A stretch of DNA of 64,000 nt, taken from the NCBI RefSeq assembly GCF_004167675.1, contig NZ_SEZQ01000016.1. The stretch is one strand, 5' to 3'. The position numbers and the translations under genes are program-made. Positions 53,860 to 63,660 of this stretch are shown in pieces. Each line of letters begins with the position of its first letter. Position 1 is the stretch's first letter. Below the pieces are notes generated by a model. The model searched no databases and was not told the DNA's origin. It was given only the letters and a program-made list of their open reading frames with translations. The DNA is from Aliivibrio finisterrensis_A. GTDB taxonomy: Bacteria > Pseudomonadota > Gammaproteobacteria > Enterobacterales > Vibrionaceae.

Positions 53860-55485
53860 TTAGTTAAGTTGAGGACCCGCTTTAACAAGTGCTTTTCCTT
53901 CGTCATTATCAGTGTATTGAGCGAAGTTTTTAATGAAGCGTTGAGCCAGATCTTCTGCTTTACTGTCCCATTGTAGTGGGTCAGTGTAAGTATCACGAGG
54001 ATCTAGGATTGAAGTATCAACACCAGGTAGTGATGTTGGAACTTCTAAGTTAAAGACAGGGATATTTTTGGTTTCAGCTTGGTCAATGGAGCCATCTAAA
54101 ATAGCATCAATAATTGCACGAGTATCTTGGATAGAGATACGCTTTCCTGTGCCATTCCAACCCGTATTTACAATGTACGCCTCTGCGCCAACTGCTTCCA
54201 TTCGCTTAACCAGTACTTCTGCATACTGCGTTGGATGTAATGTTAAAAACGCGGCACCAAATGCAGCAGAGAACGTTGGCGTTGGTTCAGTGATCCCACG
54301 CTCTGTACCCGCAAGTTTTGCCGTAAAGCCAGATAGGAAGTGGTATTTGGTTTGCTCTGGCGTTAGTTTAGCAACGGGTGGTAGCACACCAAATGCATCA
54401 GCCGTTAAGAAGATCACTTTATTTGCATGACCTGCTTTTGATACCGGCTTAACGATATTATCAATGTGATAAATAGGGTAAGAAACACGCGTGTTTTCGG
54501 TTTTCGAACCGTCATCAAAATCAATCGTGCCATTACTACGAACAGTAACGTTTTCTAGTAGTGCATCACGGCGGATTGCGTTGTAGATATCAGGTTCAGC
54601 TTCTTTAGATAGGCGAATGGTTTTTGCGTAGCAACCCCCTTCAAAATTGAAAATACCATCATCATCCCAACCGTGCTCATCATCACCAATAAGCTGGCGT
54701 TTTGGATCTGTTGAGAGTGTGGTTTTTCCGGTTCCTGATAAACCGAAGAATACCGCTACATCGCCTTCTTCACCCACATTGGCAGAGCAGTGCATTGAAG
54801 CAATCCCTTTTAGCGGAAGAAGGTAGTTCATCATTGCGAACATGCCTTTTTTCATCTCACCGCCGTACCAAGTACCACCAATGATTTGCACTCGCTCTGT
54901 TAAGTTGAAGGCAATAAAGTTTTCTGAATTTAATCCGTGCTCTACGTAGTTAGGGTTGGTGGTTTTCGCACCGTTCATTACTACAAAGTCGGGTTCAAAT
55001 GTTGCAAGTTCTTCTTCTGTTGGTCGAATAAACATGTTTTTTACGAAGTGTGCTTGCCATGCTACTTCAGTAATAATACGAACACTTAATCGTGTATCTG
55101 GGTTAGCACCACAATAACCGTCGATAACAAACAGACGTTTACCAGAGAGTTGTTTTGTTACTAAGGATTTTAGATCATCCCAAACTGCAGGAGTGATGGC
55201 TTTATTGTCGTTTTTACCTTGATCTGACCACCATAATGTATCTTTGGTTGTCTCGTCTTTTACGATGTATTTATCTTTTGGTGAACGACCAGTAAAAATA
55301 CCAGTATCTACCGCAACTGAGCCGAGCTCTGTCATTACTCCACGCTCATAACCTTCTAAATCTGGGCGTGTTTCTTCTTCAAAAAGTTGTTCGTAACTAG
55401 GGTTACGGAGTACTTCAGTAACATCAGTTAAGCCATGTTGAGTAAGATCAAGTTGTGCAGCCTTTTTGTGTTCCATAACAGTCAT
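53860..55485 (-). CDS. pckA: Phosphoenolpyruvate carboxykinase (ATP)
   Basis: 541 residues (E. coli 540). The kinase loop is FFGLSGTGKTTLSTDPKR with metal site LIGDDEHGWDDDGIFNFEGGCYAK; upstream FTGRSPKDKYIV binds phosphate, and RVSYPI contributes an Arg. It decarboxylates and phosphorylates oxaloacetate to PEP, the entry to gluconeogenesis. The ribosome-binding site AAGGAG is 7 nt before the ATG. A perfect 11-bp inverted repeat lies about 110 bp upstream. Neighbours hslO and hslR follow the enterobacterial grouping. Confidence 0.97.
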   Translation of the reverse strand: MTVMEHKKAAQLDLTQHGLTDVTEVLRNPSYEQLFEEETRPDLEGYERGVMTELGSVAVDTGIFTGRSPKDKYIVKDETTKDTLWWSDQGKNDNKAITPAVWDDLKSLVTKQLSGKRLFVIDGYCGANPDTRLSVRIITEVAWQAHFVKNMFIRPTEEELATFEPDFVVMNGAKTTNPNYVEHGLNSENFIAFNLTERVQIIGGTWYGGEMKKGMFAMMNYLLPLKGIASMHCSANVGEEGDVAVFFGLSGTGKTTLSTDPKRQLIGDDEHGWDDDGIFNFEGGCYAKTIRLSKEAEPDIYNAIRRDALLENVTVRSNGTIDFDDGSKTENTRVSYPIYHIDNIVKPVSKAGHANKVIFLTADAFGVLPPVAKLTPEQTKYHFLSGFTAKLAGTERGITEPTPTFSAAFGAAFLTLHPTQYAEVLVKRMEAVGAEAYIVNTGWNGTGKRISIQDTRAIIDAILDGSIDQAETKNIPVFNLEVPTSLPGVDTSILDPRDTYTDPLQWDSKAEDLAQRFIKNFAQYTDNDEGKALVKAGPQLN

Positions 55486-55766
55486 AGGTGCTCCTTAGAG
55501 GAATTTTTTGTAGGGACTTTTAATTTATTTGTAATTATTTGTGTTCTGCTAAGCATGCTAACAATGCGGTAAATTGAAAACAGGGAGATGAATCATAAAA
55601 TAACCATAAAGTGGTAGTGGTTATTTTATCGCCATCACAAAATAGCAATAGTCCTATTCTACTCTTAATAAAATCGTTTGCGCTAGATGTAATTGATTAT
55701 TATTTAAGCAAAATTAAGTGTGGATAAGTGGAATAAAAAGTGTGGTTTATATCAAATTTAGTTATA
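55486..55766. other. 281-bp pckA upstream region
   Basis: Non-coding and AT-rich. It must contain the pckA promoter. The only clear structure is the inverted repeat at 55596–55628. A half CRP-like TGTGA on the minus strand (55635–55639) is too incomplete to call. Confidence 0.5.
55596..55628. promoter_or_regulatory. Perfect 11-bp inverted repeat upstream of pckA
   Basis: TAAAATAACCA and TGGTTATTTTA with an 11-nt spacer. Could be a dimeric regulator site or an mRNA hairpin in the pckA leader. Confidence 0.45.
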
Positions 55767-55796
55767 AAAAAAGCCAACCTAGCGGCTGGCTTTTAA
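55767..55796 (-). terminator. hslRO terminator
   Basis: Minus-strand AAGCCAGCC–GCTA–GGTTGGCTT followed by seven T residues, 32 bp past hslO. Confidence 0.8.
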
Positions 55797-55827
55797 GCAA
55801 AATAAGTAACTTATTCTATCTAAAAAA

Positions 55828-56703
55828 TTAATGAACGGTGTCATTACCTTTTGTTGCTTGTTCAAAAAGATTTGCAACATCGATACTGTCAAAATCGTAG
55901 CTTGTTCCACAGTAATCACAATGAAGAGAGATTTTCCCTTCAGTTTTGATGATGTCATCAACTTCTGCTTTTTCAATTGTGATGATTGCACCGCCACTGC
56001 GTTCGCGCGAACAACCACAGAAAAATTCAACCTGTTGAGGTTCAAACAGTTGTACTTTATCTTGGTTGTATAAACGATACAGAACTTCTTCGCCTTCTAA
56101 GCCAAACAACTCTTCGTTTTTAATGGTGTCAGTTAATTGCTCTAGGTGCTCGAAGTCATCAGCAGAGCCTGTACCATCAGGCATTACTTGTAGGAGCATA
56201 CCGGCGGCATGAGGTTTGCCTTCAAACTCACCAAGGCGAAGCCATAGACGTGTTTTTAGCTGTTCTGAACGCTCAAAGTAGCCTTCAAAACACTGTGCTA
56301 AGTTTTCACCTTCTAGTGCAACAACACCTTGGTAGCGTTCACCATCTTTTGGAGCGATAGTAATAACTAGGTAACCTTTACCCATTAATTGGTGCAGTGT
56401 TGCATCATCAGCAATGTCACCATCAAAACGAGCAACACCACGAACTTTTTGGTCGTTATCGCCATTAATTACTGCAAGAGAAACAGGACCATCACCTTGA
56501 AGTTGAAGGGTAATTGAACCTTCAAATTTTAGCGTTGCAGTTAATAACGTCGTTGCAACCAATAGCTCACCCAATAAGTTTTGAACTGGCTTAGGGTATT
56601 CCTTGCTAGAAATGATTTGTTGGTAAACATCATCTAATTGAACTAATTCACCACGAACAGATAAATCTTCAAATAGGTAACGATGCAGTGTGTTATTTGC
56701 CAT
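55828..56703 (-). CDS. hslO: Redox-regulated chaperone Hsp33
   Basis: 291 residues from ATG 56703 (MANNTLHRYLFEDLSVRGE), with GGAG 8 nt upstream; the longest frame adds 5 residues. The C-terminal zinc switch has the family pattern CGC ... CDYC: Cys pairs in EFFCGCSRER and LHCDYCGTSYDF. Oxidation releases zinc and turns on holdase activity during oxidative heat stress. It is downstream of hslR with about 50 bp between, as in E. coli. Confidence 0.96.
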   Translation of the reverse strand: MANNTLHRYLFEDLSVRGELVQLDDVYQQIISSKEYPKPVQNLLGELLVATTLLTATLKFEGSITLQLQGDGPVSLAVINGDNDQKVRGVARFDGDIADDATLHQLMGKGYLVITIAPKDGERYQGVVALEGENLAQCFEGYFERSEQLKTRLWLRLGEFEGKPHAAGMLLQVMPDGTGSADDFEHLEQLTDTIKNEELFGLEGEEVLYRLYNQDKVQLFEPQQVEFFCGCSRERSGGAIITIEKAEVDDIIKTEGKISLHCDYCGTSYDFDSIDVANLFEQATKGNDTVH

Positions 56704-56754
56704 GAAATACTCCAGCAATTGTATTAAGGGTTGTCATTACGCACAGTATAGCGA

Positions 56755-57156
56755 TTATTGTTGCTTGAATCTCATGATATCACGTCGCTGTTTTTTATCT
56801 GGGCGCTTATCAGGGTGTGGGCTGCCAAGTGAATTAAGTTTGCGTAGTTTTGCATTCTCTTCACGCTGCTTGATGCTGATTGGAGTTTCTTTATAAAGAG
56901 TTTGTGCAATAGGTGCGCCACGACGCTGATCAGATGCGATCTCTATGATCACGGTGATCTCTTCATTGTTGCCTTGGCGAAGTTTTATTTCGGCGCCCAC
57001 TTCAACCAATTTACTTGGCTTAGAGCGTTGACCGTTATATTGAACTTTTCCGCCATCAACCATGTTGCGAGCAATGGAGCGGGTTTTATAAAAACGAGCT
57101 GCCCAGAGCCACTTATCGAGTCTGATGCCATCGTTAGTATTGGATTTGGAACTCAT
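56755..57156 (-). CDS. hslR: Ribosome-associated heat-shock protein Hsp15
   Basis: 133 residues (E. coli 133). An S4 RNA-binding domain fills residues about 10–75: RLDKWLWAARFYKTRSIARNMV and GKVQYNGQRSKPS. A basic tail ends in DKKQRRDIMRFKQQ. It rescues 50S subunits carrying a stuck peptidyl-tRNA after heat shock. First gene of hslR–hslO. Confidence 0.94.
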   Translation of the reverse strand: MSSKSNTNDGIRLDKWLWAARFYKTRSIARNMVDGGKVQYNGQRSKPSKLVEVGAEIKLRQGNNEEITVIIEIASDQRRGAPIAQTLYKETPISIKQREENAKLRKLNSLGSPHPDKRPDKKQRRDIMRFKQQ

Positions 57157-57336
57157 TATGTATACCTAATGTCTTACTTCTCTGCTTATTTAATGGAGTC
57201 TGGAATTTTTTTTTCAATCTTTTGAGGATAATTAATCAAAATTCATTACCAACTAGAGTCATTAATGAGAAATAATGCTCTAATACGAGTTCTTTTCTCT
57301 GAATTACGTGATATGCCTGCGAGTAATGTAAGAAAA

Positions 57337-57362
57337 CGACATTATTTACAGCAATAATGTCG
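57337..57362. promoter_or_regulatory. Perfect 10-bp inverted repeat upstream of gspC
   Basis: CGACATTATT and AATAATGTCG with a 6-nt loop, 72 bp before gspC in the 277-bp gap to hslR. No T tract follows it, so a regulator site or 5'-leader hairpin is likelier than a terminator. Confidence 0.45.
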
Positions 57363-57433
57363 GTGTTAATTTATAATTTTTAAAGACTTCAAACAGTTAA
57401 TAGCCCTTAAAGTAAAAGGAAGATCTGGCCCTA

Positions 57434-58342
57434 ATGATAGCTAATATGAAAATCGAAAAAATTTCTCAATATTGGTCAATATATCAATCTGCGATTTCAA
57501 AAGGGGTGACGGTTGTTTTAGTTGCGTGTTTTGCGTGGATTTGTGGCTCTCTTTTTTGGGCGATGCTCGTACCGCAAACGTCGGTTCCTCAATGGCAACC
57601 AAAAGCGGTAGTCATTACTAATAAGCAAAACAACAATGAAGGTGATTCGTTATCTGATTTATTAAATAGCCAAGTATTTGGTCACTTTAATACTGAGAAA
57701 AAAGTAGAGCAACCAAAGATAGTAGAAGTAAAAAATGCCCCAAAAACACAATTGAATTTAACCTTATCGGGTATTGTTGCTAGCTCTAACCCATCACTGA
57801 GTCTTGCGGTTATCGCTAACCGAGGAAAACAGAATACTTATGGTATTGATGAGACCATTGATGGAACGCGAGCAACCGTAAAAGCGATTAGTGTGGATCG
57901 CATTATTATTTCCAATAATGGCCGTGATGAAACGTTAATGTTGGAAGGGGTAAAATACACTAAGATATCAACAGAAAGAAATGCGACGGGTAGTTCTGGT
58001 ACGGTGTTAGGAAATAATCGCCAAAATTCAAATCAAGACGAACTGGATAAGATTCGTCAAGAGATGGCTAAAAATCCACAATCAGTATTGAAATACATTC
58101 GCCTTTCTCAAGTTTCTAATAATGGGAAAATTACGGGTTATCGAGTGAACCCGGGTAAAGACCGTAAATTATTTGATTCTGTTGGCTTAAAGCCTGGAGA
58201 TATCGCTACCAGTTTAAATGGGATTGATTTAACCGATCCTGCCGCAATGAGTTCATTGTGGAAAAATATGTCAGAAATGACAGAGCTTAATTTAACCGTC
58301 CAACGAGATGGACAATTACATGACATTTTTATCGGTTTATAA
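57434..58342 (+). CDS. gspC: Type II secretion inner-membrane protein GspC (EpsC)
   Basis: 302 residues. A short cytoplasmic tail, one membrane helix (VTVVLVACFAWICGSLFWAML), a periplasmic homology region (LNLTLSGIVASSNPSLSLAVIANRG ... in pieces, about 95–170) and a C-terminal PDZ domain (about 205–302, YRVNPGKDRKLFDSVGLKPGDIATSLNGIDL in pieces). It connects the inner-membrane platform to the secretin. An internal ATG at 57446 is an alternative start. First gene of the gsp (eps) operon. Confidence 0.93.
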   Translation: MIANMKIEKISQYWSIYQSAISKGVTVVLVACFAWICGSLFWAMLVPQTSVPQWQPKAVVITNKQNNNEGDSLSDLLNSQVFGHFNTEKKVEQPKIVEVKNAPKTQLNLTLSGIVASSNPSLSLAVIANRGKQNTYGIDETIDGTRATVKAISVDRIIISNNGRDETLMLEGVKYTKISTERNATGSSGTVLGNNRQNSNQDELDKIRQEMAKNPQSVLKYIRLSQVSNNGKITGYRVNPGKDRKLFDSVGLKPGDIATSLNGIDLTDPAAMSSLWKNMSEMTELNLTVQRDGQLHDIFIGL

Positions 58343-58373
58343 CGGCAGATAGAAAAATGACTAAGGGTATGTT

Positions 58374-60404
58374 GTGAAAAAGTGGATAGGTAAGGGAGCC
58401 TTATTGCTTGCGGGTAGCATGATGTGGACATCAGCACTGGCAAATGACTTTAGCGCGAGCTTTAAAGGTACGGACATTCAAGAGTTCATCAATATTGTAG
58501 GTCGAAACTTAGAAAAGACGATTATTGTTGACCCATCTGTTCGTGGCAAAGTGGATGTGCGTAGTTATGATTTATTAAATGAAGAGCAATATTATCAGTT
58601 CTTTTTAAGTGTACTTGAAGTTTATGGATATGCGGTTGTTGAAATGGACAACGGTATTTTAAAAGTCATCAAAGATAAAGATGCAAAAACTTCAGCCGTT
58701 CCTGTATTGGGAGCAAAAGATAACATCACTGGCGATGCGGTAATTACTCGAGTTATTGCGGTTCGTAATGTATCGGTACGTGAATTATCTCCTCTACTAC
58801 GTCAACTTAATGATAATGCTGGCGCGGGTAACGTTGTGCATTATGACCCTGCAAATATCATTATGATCACCGGTCGTGCTGCGGTGGTAAATCGCTTGGC
58901 TGAAATTATCGAGCGTGTTGATCAGGCGGGTGATAAAGAAGTTGAAGTGGTTGATTTAAAAAATGCTTCGGCAGCGGAAATGGTACGAATTGTTGATGCG
59001 TTAAATAAAACCACCGACGCCAAAAACACCCCTGCTTTTTTACAGCCTAAATTGGTTGCAGACGAACGCACTAACTCAATTTTAATCTCGGGTGATCCTA
59101 AAGTACGTCAACGTCTTAAAAAGCTGATTAAACAGCTGGATGTTGAAATGGCAACCAAGGGTAATAACCAAGTTGTTTACTTACGTTATGCCAAAGCAGA
59201 AGACTTGGTCGATGTACTTAAAGGGGTATCGGATAACTTAACGGCTGGCAATAGCTCAAGTTCGAAAGGAAGCTCTTCGAGTAACCGCAGTGATGTGATG
59301 ATTTCAGCACATACAGATACCAATGCTTTAGTCATTACTGCGCCGCCTGATGTAATGCGAGCGATGCAAGATGTCATTGCTCAGTTGGATATTCGTCGTG
59401 CACAAGTATTGATTGAAGCTTTGATTGTTGAATTAGCTGAAGGTGATGGCGTTAATTTAGGCGTGCAGTGGGGTAACCTAGAAACGGGTGCGATGATCCA
59501 ATACAGCAATACAGGTGCCTCAATCGGTGCCACTATGGTTGGTTTGGAAGAAGCGAAAGATACAACAACGATAGATTATACTTTTGATAGTAATGGTGAT
59601 CCTGTTCCTATAGAGAAAACAACACCAGGTGATTATACCGCGCTAGCTTCGGCGCTTGGTGGCGTTCAAGGTGCGGCGGTTAGTATCATGATGGGAGATT
59701 GGGCTGCATTGGTAACGGCAGTATCGACCGATTCCAACTCAAACATTCTTTCTTCTCCAAGTATTACGGTAATGGATAATGGTGAAGCGTCATTTATTGT
59801 GGGTGAAGAAGTACCGGTATTAACGGGTTCAACATCAGGCTCTAATAATGACAATCCATTCCAAACTGTGGATCGTAAAGAAGTCGGTATCAAGCTTAAA
59901 GTGGTACCACAAATTAACGAAGGTAATTCAGTTCGTTTAGATATTGAACAAGAAGTGTCTAATGTATTGGGTGCTAATGGTGCGGTGGATGTGCGTTTTG
60001 CTAAGCGTCAGCTAAACACGTCAGTGATGGTTGAAGATGGCAAGATGCTTGTTCTTGGTGGGTTGATCGATGAGCGTGCACTTGAGAGTGAATCAAAAGT
60101 CCCATTCTTGGGTGATATTCCGATCTTAGGTTACTTATTCAAATCAACCAGTACGCAAGTTGAGAAGAAAAACCTAATGGTATTCATAAAGCCGACCATT
60201 ATTCGAGATGGCATGACATCAGATGGAATCACGCAACGTAAATATAACTACATTCGAGCTGAGCAACTGTATAACGCAGAAAAAGGCTTGAAGTTGATGG
60301 ATGATGCGCATATTCCGGTATTACCTAAATTTGGAAAAGACGTTAATCACCCAGCAGAGATCCAAGCGTTCTACGAACAGTTTAGTGAAAATAAGGAAAA
60401 ATAA
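58374..60404 (+). CDS. gspD: Type II secretion secretin GspD (EpsD)
   Basis: 676 residues, start codon GTG at 58374 with AAGGG 5–6 nt upstream. Signal peptide to SALA-NDF. Periplasmic N0–N3 domains (N0 begins FKGTDIQEFINIVGRNL) precede the secretin channel (VLIEALIVELAEGDGVNLGVQWG to VPFLGDIPILGYLF), followed by an S domain. A Ser-rich loop (SSSSKGSSSSNRS) sits in N3. It forms the outer-membrane pore. It overlaps gspE by one base. Confidence 0.95.
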   Translation: MKKWIGKGALLLAGSMMWTSALANDFSASFKGTDIQEFINIVGRNLEKTIIVDPSVRGKVDVRSYDLLNEEQYYQFFLSVLEVYGYAVVEMDNGILKVIKDKDAKTSAVPVLGAKDNITGDAVITRVIAVRNVSVRELSPLLRQLNDNAGAGNVVHYDPANIIMITGRAAVVNRLAEIIERVDQAGDKEVEVVDLKNASAAEMVRIVDALNKTTDAKNTPAFLQPKLVADERTNSILISGDPKVRQRLKKLIKQLDVEMATKGNNQVVYLRYAKAEDLVDVLKGVSDNLTAGNSSSSKGSSSSNRSDVMISAHTDTNALVITAPPDVMRAMQDVIAQLDIRRAQVLIEALIVELAEGDGVNLGVQWGNLETGAMIQYSNTGASIGATMVGLEEAKDTTTIDYTFDSNGDPVPIEKTTPGDYTALASALGGVQGAAVSIMMGDWAALVTAVSTDSNSNILSSPSITVMDNGEASFIVGEEVPVLTGSTSGSNNDNPFQTVDRKEVGIKLKVVPQINEGNSVRLDIEQEVSNVLGANGAVDVRFAKRQLNTSVMVEDGKMLVLGGLIDERALESESKVPFLGDIPILGYLFKSTSTQVEKKNLMVFIKPTIIRDGMTSDGITQRKYNYIRAEQLYNAEKGLKLMDDAHIPVLPKFGKDVNHPAEIQAFYEQFSENKEK

Positions 60405-61903
60405 TGGCGGATACCTTATTTCCTGATCTTCCTGTCATTCTGCGTTTGCCTTTTTCTTTTGCAAAAAGGCATTCAGTCGTTATTGAAGCCGGCTCTGAGG
60501 GTTGGGTGCTGTATTATGCTGTTACTCCTTCGCCAATGGTGTTGTGTGAAATTCGTCGAGTGTGTAAATCAGGTTTTTCGTTAGTCCAATTAACCAAAGA
60601 AGCCTTTGATACTAAAGTAACTCAAGTGTACCAACGTAATTCATCAGAGGCGCAACAACTGATGGAAGATATTGGTGCCGATAATGACGACTTCTTCTCA
60701 CTGGCTGAAGAACTGCCCGATAATGATGATTTATTGGAATCAGAAGACGATGCACCCATCATTAAATTGATCAACGCCATGCTAGGCGAGGCGATCAAAG
60801 AGGGCGCATCTGATATTCATATAGAGACCTTTGAAAAAGTGCTGTCGATCCGTTTTCGTGTCGATGGCGTTTTGCGCGATGTATTGAGTCCAAGCCGTAA
60901 GTTGGCACCACTGTTAGTTTCGCGTGTAAAAGTAATGTCGAAGCTTGATATCGCAGAGAAGCGTGTTCCGCAAGATGGTCGTATTTCACTGCGCATTGGT
61001 GGCCGAGCCGTTGATGTTCGTGTCTCTACGATGCCGTCTTCTCATGGTGAGCGTGTGGTAATGCGTTTATTAGATAAAAATGCGACTCGTTTGGACTTAA
61101 ACAGCTTAGGTATGTCGGCTGAGAACCATAAAAACTTCCAACACATCATCAAACGTCCTCACGGCATTATTTTGGTTACTGGCCCAACGGGTTCAGGTAA
61201 ATCAACCACGCTGTATGCCGGTTTAGGTGAATTAGACAGTTCTCAATCAAATATTTTAACCGTAGAAGATCCAATCGAATTTGATATCGATGGCATTGGG
61301 CAAACTCAAGTTAACCCAAAAGTAGATATGACGTTTGCTCGTGGGTTACGTGCCATTTTACGTCAAGATCCTGATGTGGTGATGATAGGTGAGATCCGTG
61401 ATTTAGAAACCGCAGAAATCGCCGTTCAAGCATCACTTACTGGTCACTTAGTGATGTCGACGCTTCACACCAATACAGCGGTGGGGGCGATAACACGTTT
61501 ACGTGATATGGGTATAGAGCCTTTCTTAATCTCATCTTCTTTACTTGGTGTACTGGCACAGCGTCTGGTTCGTACTTTATGTAAGGAGTGTAAAACACCA
61601 TATCAAGCCGATGACGAGCAGAAAAAATGCTTTAATTTATCCGCTTCGGATAGCTTAGTTCTTTATAAGCCCAATGGTTGTGAACACTGTAATGGTAAAG
61701 GATACCGTGGCCGAACAGGTATTCATGAATTACTGGTTGTGAATGAAAAAGTTCAAGAGTTGATCCACAAAGAAGCGGGCGAACAAGAAATTGAAAAAGA
61801 AGTTCGCAAGAACACTCGTGGTATTCAGCAAGATGGTTTATTAAAAGTACAGCAAGGGATCACAACACTGGAAGAGGTGATGCGAGTCACTCGGGAAGGG
61901 TAA
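60404..61903 (+). CDS. gspE: Type II secretion ATPase GspE (EpsE)
   Basis: 499 residues. N1/N2 domains are followed by the hexameric ATPase: Walker A GPTGSGKSTT at about 262–271, Asp box LTVEDPIEFDIDGIGQ, Walker B ILRQDPDVVMIGEIRD, His box LVMSTLHTNTA, and a zinc-binding tetracysteine (CKEC ... CEHC) near 396–433. It powers pseudopilus assembly from the cytoplasm. The start overlaps the gspD stop (TAATG), and the next gene starts directly after its stop. Confidence 0.96.
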   Translation: MADTLFPDLPVILRLPFSFAKRHSVVIEAGSEGWVLYYAVTPSPMVLCEIRRVCKSGFSLVQLTKEAFDTKVTQVYQRNSSEAQQLMEDIGADNDDFFSLAEELPDNDDLLESEDDAPIIKLINAMLGEAIKEGASDIHIETFEKVLSIRFRVDGVLRDVLSPSRKLAPLLVSRVKVMSKLDIAEKRVPQDGRISLRIGGRAVDVRVSTMPSSHGERVVMRLLDKNATRLDLNSLGMSAENHKNFQHIIKRPHGIILVTGPTGSGKSTTLYAGLGELDSSQSNILTVEDPIEFDIDGIGQTQVNPKVDMTFARGLRAILRQDPDVVMIGEIRDLETAEIAVQASLTGHLVMSTLHTNTAVGAITRLRDMGIEPFLISSSLLGVLAQRLVRTLCKECKTPYQADDEQKKCFNLSASDSLVLYKPNGCEHCNGKGYRGRTGIHELLVVNEKVQELIHKEAGEQEIEKEVRKNTRGIQQDGLLKVQQGITTLEEVMRVTREG

Positions 61904-63121
61904 ATGGCAGCCTTTGAATACAAAGCACTAGAAAAAACAGGTAAGCAAAAAAAAGGCGTCATGGAAGGTGATAATGCTCGCCAAGTTCGCCAACGGTTAA
62001 AAGAGCAAGGTCTTATTCCGGTTGAAGTGATTGAAACCAAATCAAAACAACAGAAAAGCGCTTCTCAAGGATTAAGTTTTAAACGCGGAATTAGTGTTAA
62101 TGATTTATCGCTAATTACCCGTCAATTAGCCACTTTAGTTCAAGCGGGTATGCCTTTAGAGGAGTGTTTAAAAGCCGTCGCTGAACAAGGAGAAAAAGCC
62201 CATATTCGCAGTATGATGATGGGAGTTCGCTCTAGAGTGATAGAAGGGTATCCGCTAGCAGAAAGCTTTGCCGATTACCCTCATGTTTTTGATGAACTGT
62301 TTTGCTCAATGGTGGCTGCCGGTGAAAAATCAGGCCATTTGGATACGGTGTTAAACCGTTTGGCTGATTATGCTGAAAATCGTCAAAAGATGCGCAGTAA
62401 ATTACAACAAGCGATGATTTATCCAATCATGTTGACGTTAATTGCTATTGCTGTGATTTCCTTTTTGCTTGCAACGGTCGTTCCTAAAATTGTCGATCAG
62501 TTTGTGCAAATGGGACAAGGCTTACCGACGGTTACCGAGGTATTATTAGCGGCCAGTAACTTTGTAGTGAACTGGGGCCTTGTTGTTATCGTTGTGGTTG
62601 TGTCATTGATTGTCGGTGTGAAGTGGTTACTGACTAAACCACATTTACGCTTAGCGTGGGATAAAAAAATCTTACGCTTACCTGTTGTTGGTAAGGTGGT
62701 TCGAGGGTTAAATACGTCGCGTTTTGCACGTACGTTATCGATCTGTACATCAAGTGCGATTCCATTATTGGATGGGATGAAAGTTGCAGCGGATGTAATG
62801 AGCAATCAATACTTTAAACAACAGGTGTTAGAAGCGGCAGATAACGTACGTGAAGGGGCGAGCTTACGTATCTCGCTAGAACAAACAAAGTTGTTTCCGC
62901 CAATGATGCTTCATATGATCGCCAGTGGTGAACAAAGTGGTGAATTAGAACAAATGCTAACGCGTTCGGCTGATAACCAAGACCGTGACTTTGAATCACT
63001 GGTTAATATGGCTTTGGGTATTTTTGAGCCTTTATTGATTGTTTTTATGGCCGGCATTGTACTTTTTATTGTTGTCGCGACCTTAATGCCAATCATTGAA
63101 TTAAATAATTTAGTCGGATAG
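61904..63121 (+). CDS. gspF: Type II secretion platform protein GspF (EpsF)
   Basis: 405 residues with two repeated helical domains and three membrane segments (MLTLIAIAVISFLLATVVP, WGLVVIVVVVSLIVGVKW, LLIVFMAGIVLFIVVATLMP). Family landmarks: LITRQLATLVQAGMPLEECL and MVAAGEKSGHLDTVL. It is the inner-membrane platform that couples ATPase turning to pseudopilin extraction. No gap to gspE. Confidence 0.95.
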   Translation: MAAFEYKALEKTGKQKKGVMEGDNARQVRQRLKEQGLIPVEVIETKSKQQKSASQGLSFKRGISVNDLSLITRQLATLVQAGMPLEECLKAVAEQGEKAHIRSMMMGVRSRVIEGYPLAESFADYPHVFDELFCSMVAAGEKSGHLDTVLNRLADYAENRQKMRSKLQQAMIYPIMLTLIAIAVISFLLATVVPKIVDQFVQMGQGLPTVTEVLLAASNFVVNWGLVVIVVVVSLIVGVKWLLTKPHLRLAWDKKILRLPVVGKVVRGLNTSRFARTLSICTSSAIPLLDGMKVAADVMSNQYFKQQVLEAADNVREGASLRISLEQTKLFPPMMLHMIASGEQSGELEQMLTRSADNQDRDFESLVNMALGIFEPLLIVFMAGIVLFIVVATLMPIIELNNLVG

Positions 63122-63185
63122 TGAGTAGTTACTATCCTTTTTTCTTCTTATTAATATATTGATTTTTAATCTCAGGAGTCATTCC

Positions 63186-63638
63186 ATGCAAGTCAATTCA
63201 GCTCAACGTAAACAAGGTGGCTTCACCCTATTAGAAGTGATGGTTGTTATCGTTATTCTTGGTGTTTTAGCCAGTTTAGTCGTACCAAATTTACTTGGTA
63301 ACAAAGAGAAGGCCGATCAACAAAAAGCGATCACTGATATCGTGGCATTAGAAAATTCATTAGATATGTACAAGCTAGATAGTAGTGTTTATCCAACCAC
63401 AGACCAAGGGTTAGAAGCATTAGTTACTAAGCCTACATCAAGCCCTGAGCCTCGTAATTACCGCGCTGATGGTTATATTCGCCGTTTACCAAATGACCCA
63501 TGGGGTAACGAGTACCAATACCTAAGCCCTGGTGATAACGGCACAATTGATATCTTCTCATTAGGTGCTGATGGTCAAGAAGGCGGTGAAGGTGCCAATG
63601 CTGATATTGGTAACTGGAACATGCAAGACTTTCAATAA
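63186..63638 (+). CDS. gspG: Type II secretion major pseudopilin GspG (EpsG)
   Basis: 150 residues from the ATG at 63186, with AGGAG 8 nt upstream; a longer frame from a TTG at 63159 is not supported. Short leader MQVNSAQRKQGG ends at the prepilin peptidase site before FTLLEVMVVIVILGVLASLV, with Glu5 of the mature form present. Calcium-site region near YLSPGDNGTIDIFSLGADG. It builds the pseudopilus piston. Confidence 0.95.
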   Translation: MQVNSAQRKQGGFTLLEVMVVIVILGVLASLVVPNLLGNKEKADQQKAITDIVALENSLDMYKLDSSVYPTTDQGLEALVTKPTSSPEPRNYRADGYIRRLPNDPWGNEYQYLSPGDNGTIDIFSLGADGQEGGEGANADIGNWNMQDFQ

Positions 63639-63660
63639 GTCATAAGCGCTAGATAAAATA

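Noticed and set aside
55630..55645. CRP site upstream of pckA
   Set aside because: The first half TGTGA is present on the minus strand but the second half does not match.
55779..56045. 88-codon minus-strand ORF inside hslO
   Set aside because: Out-of-frame shadow of hslO with no ribosome-binding site.
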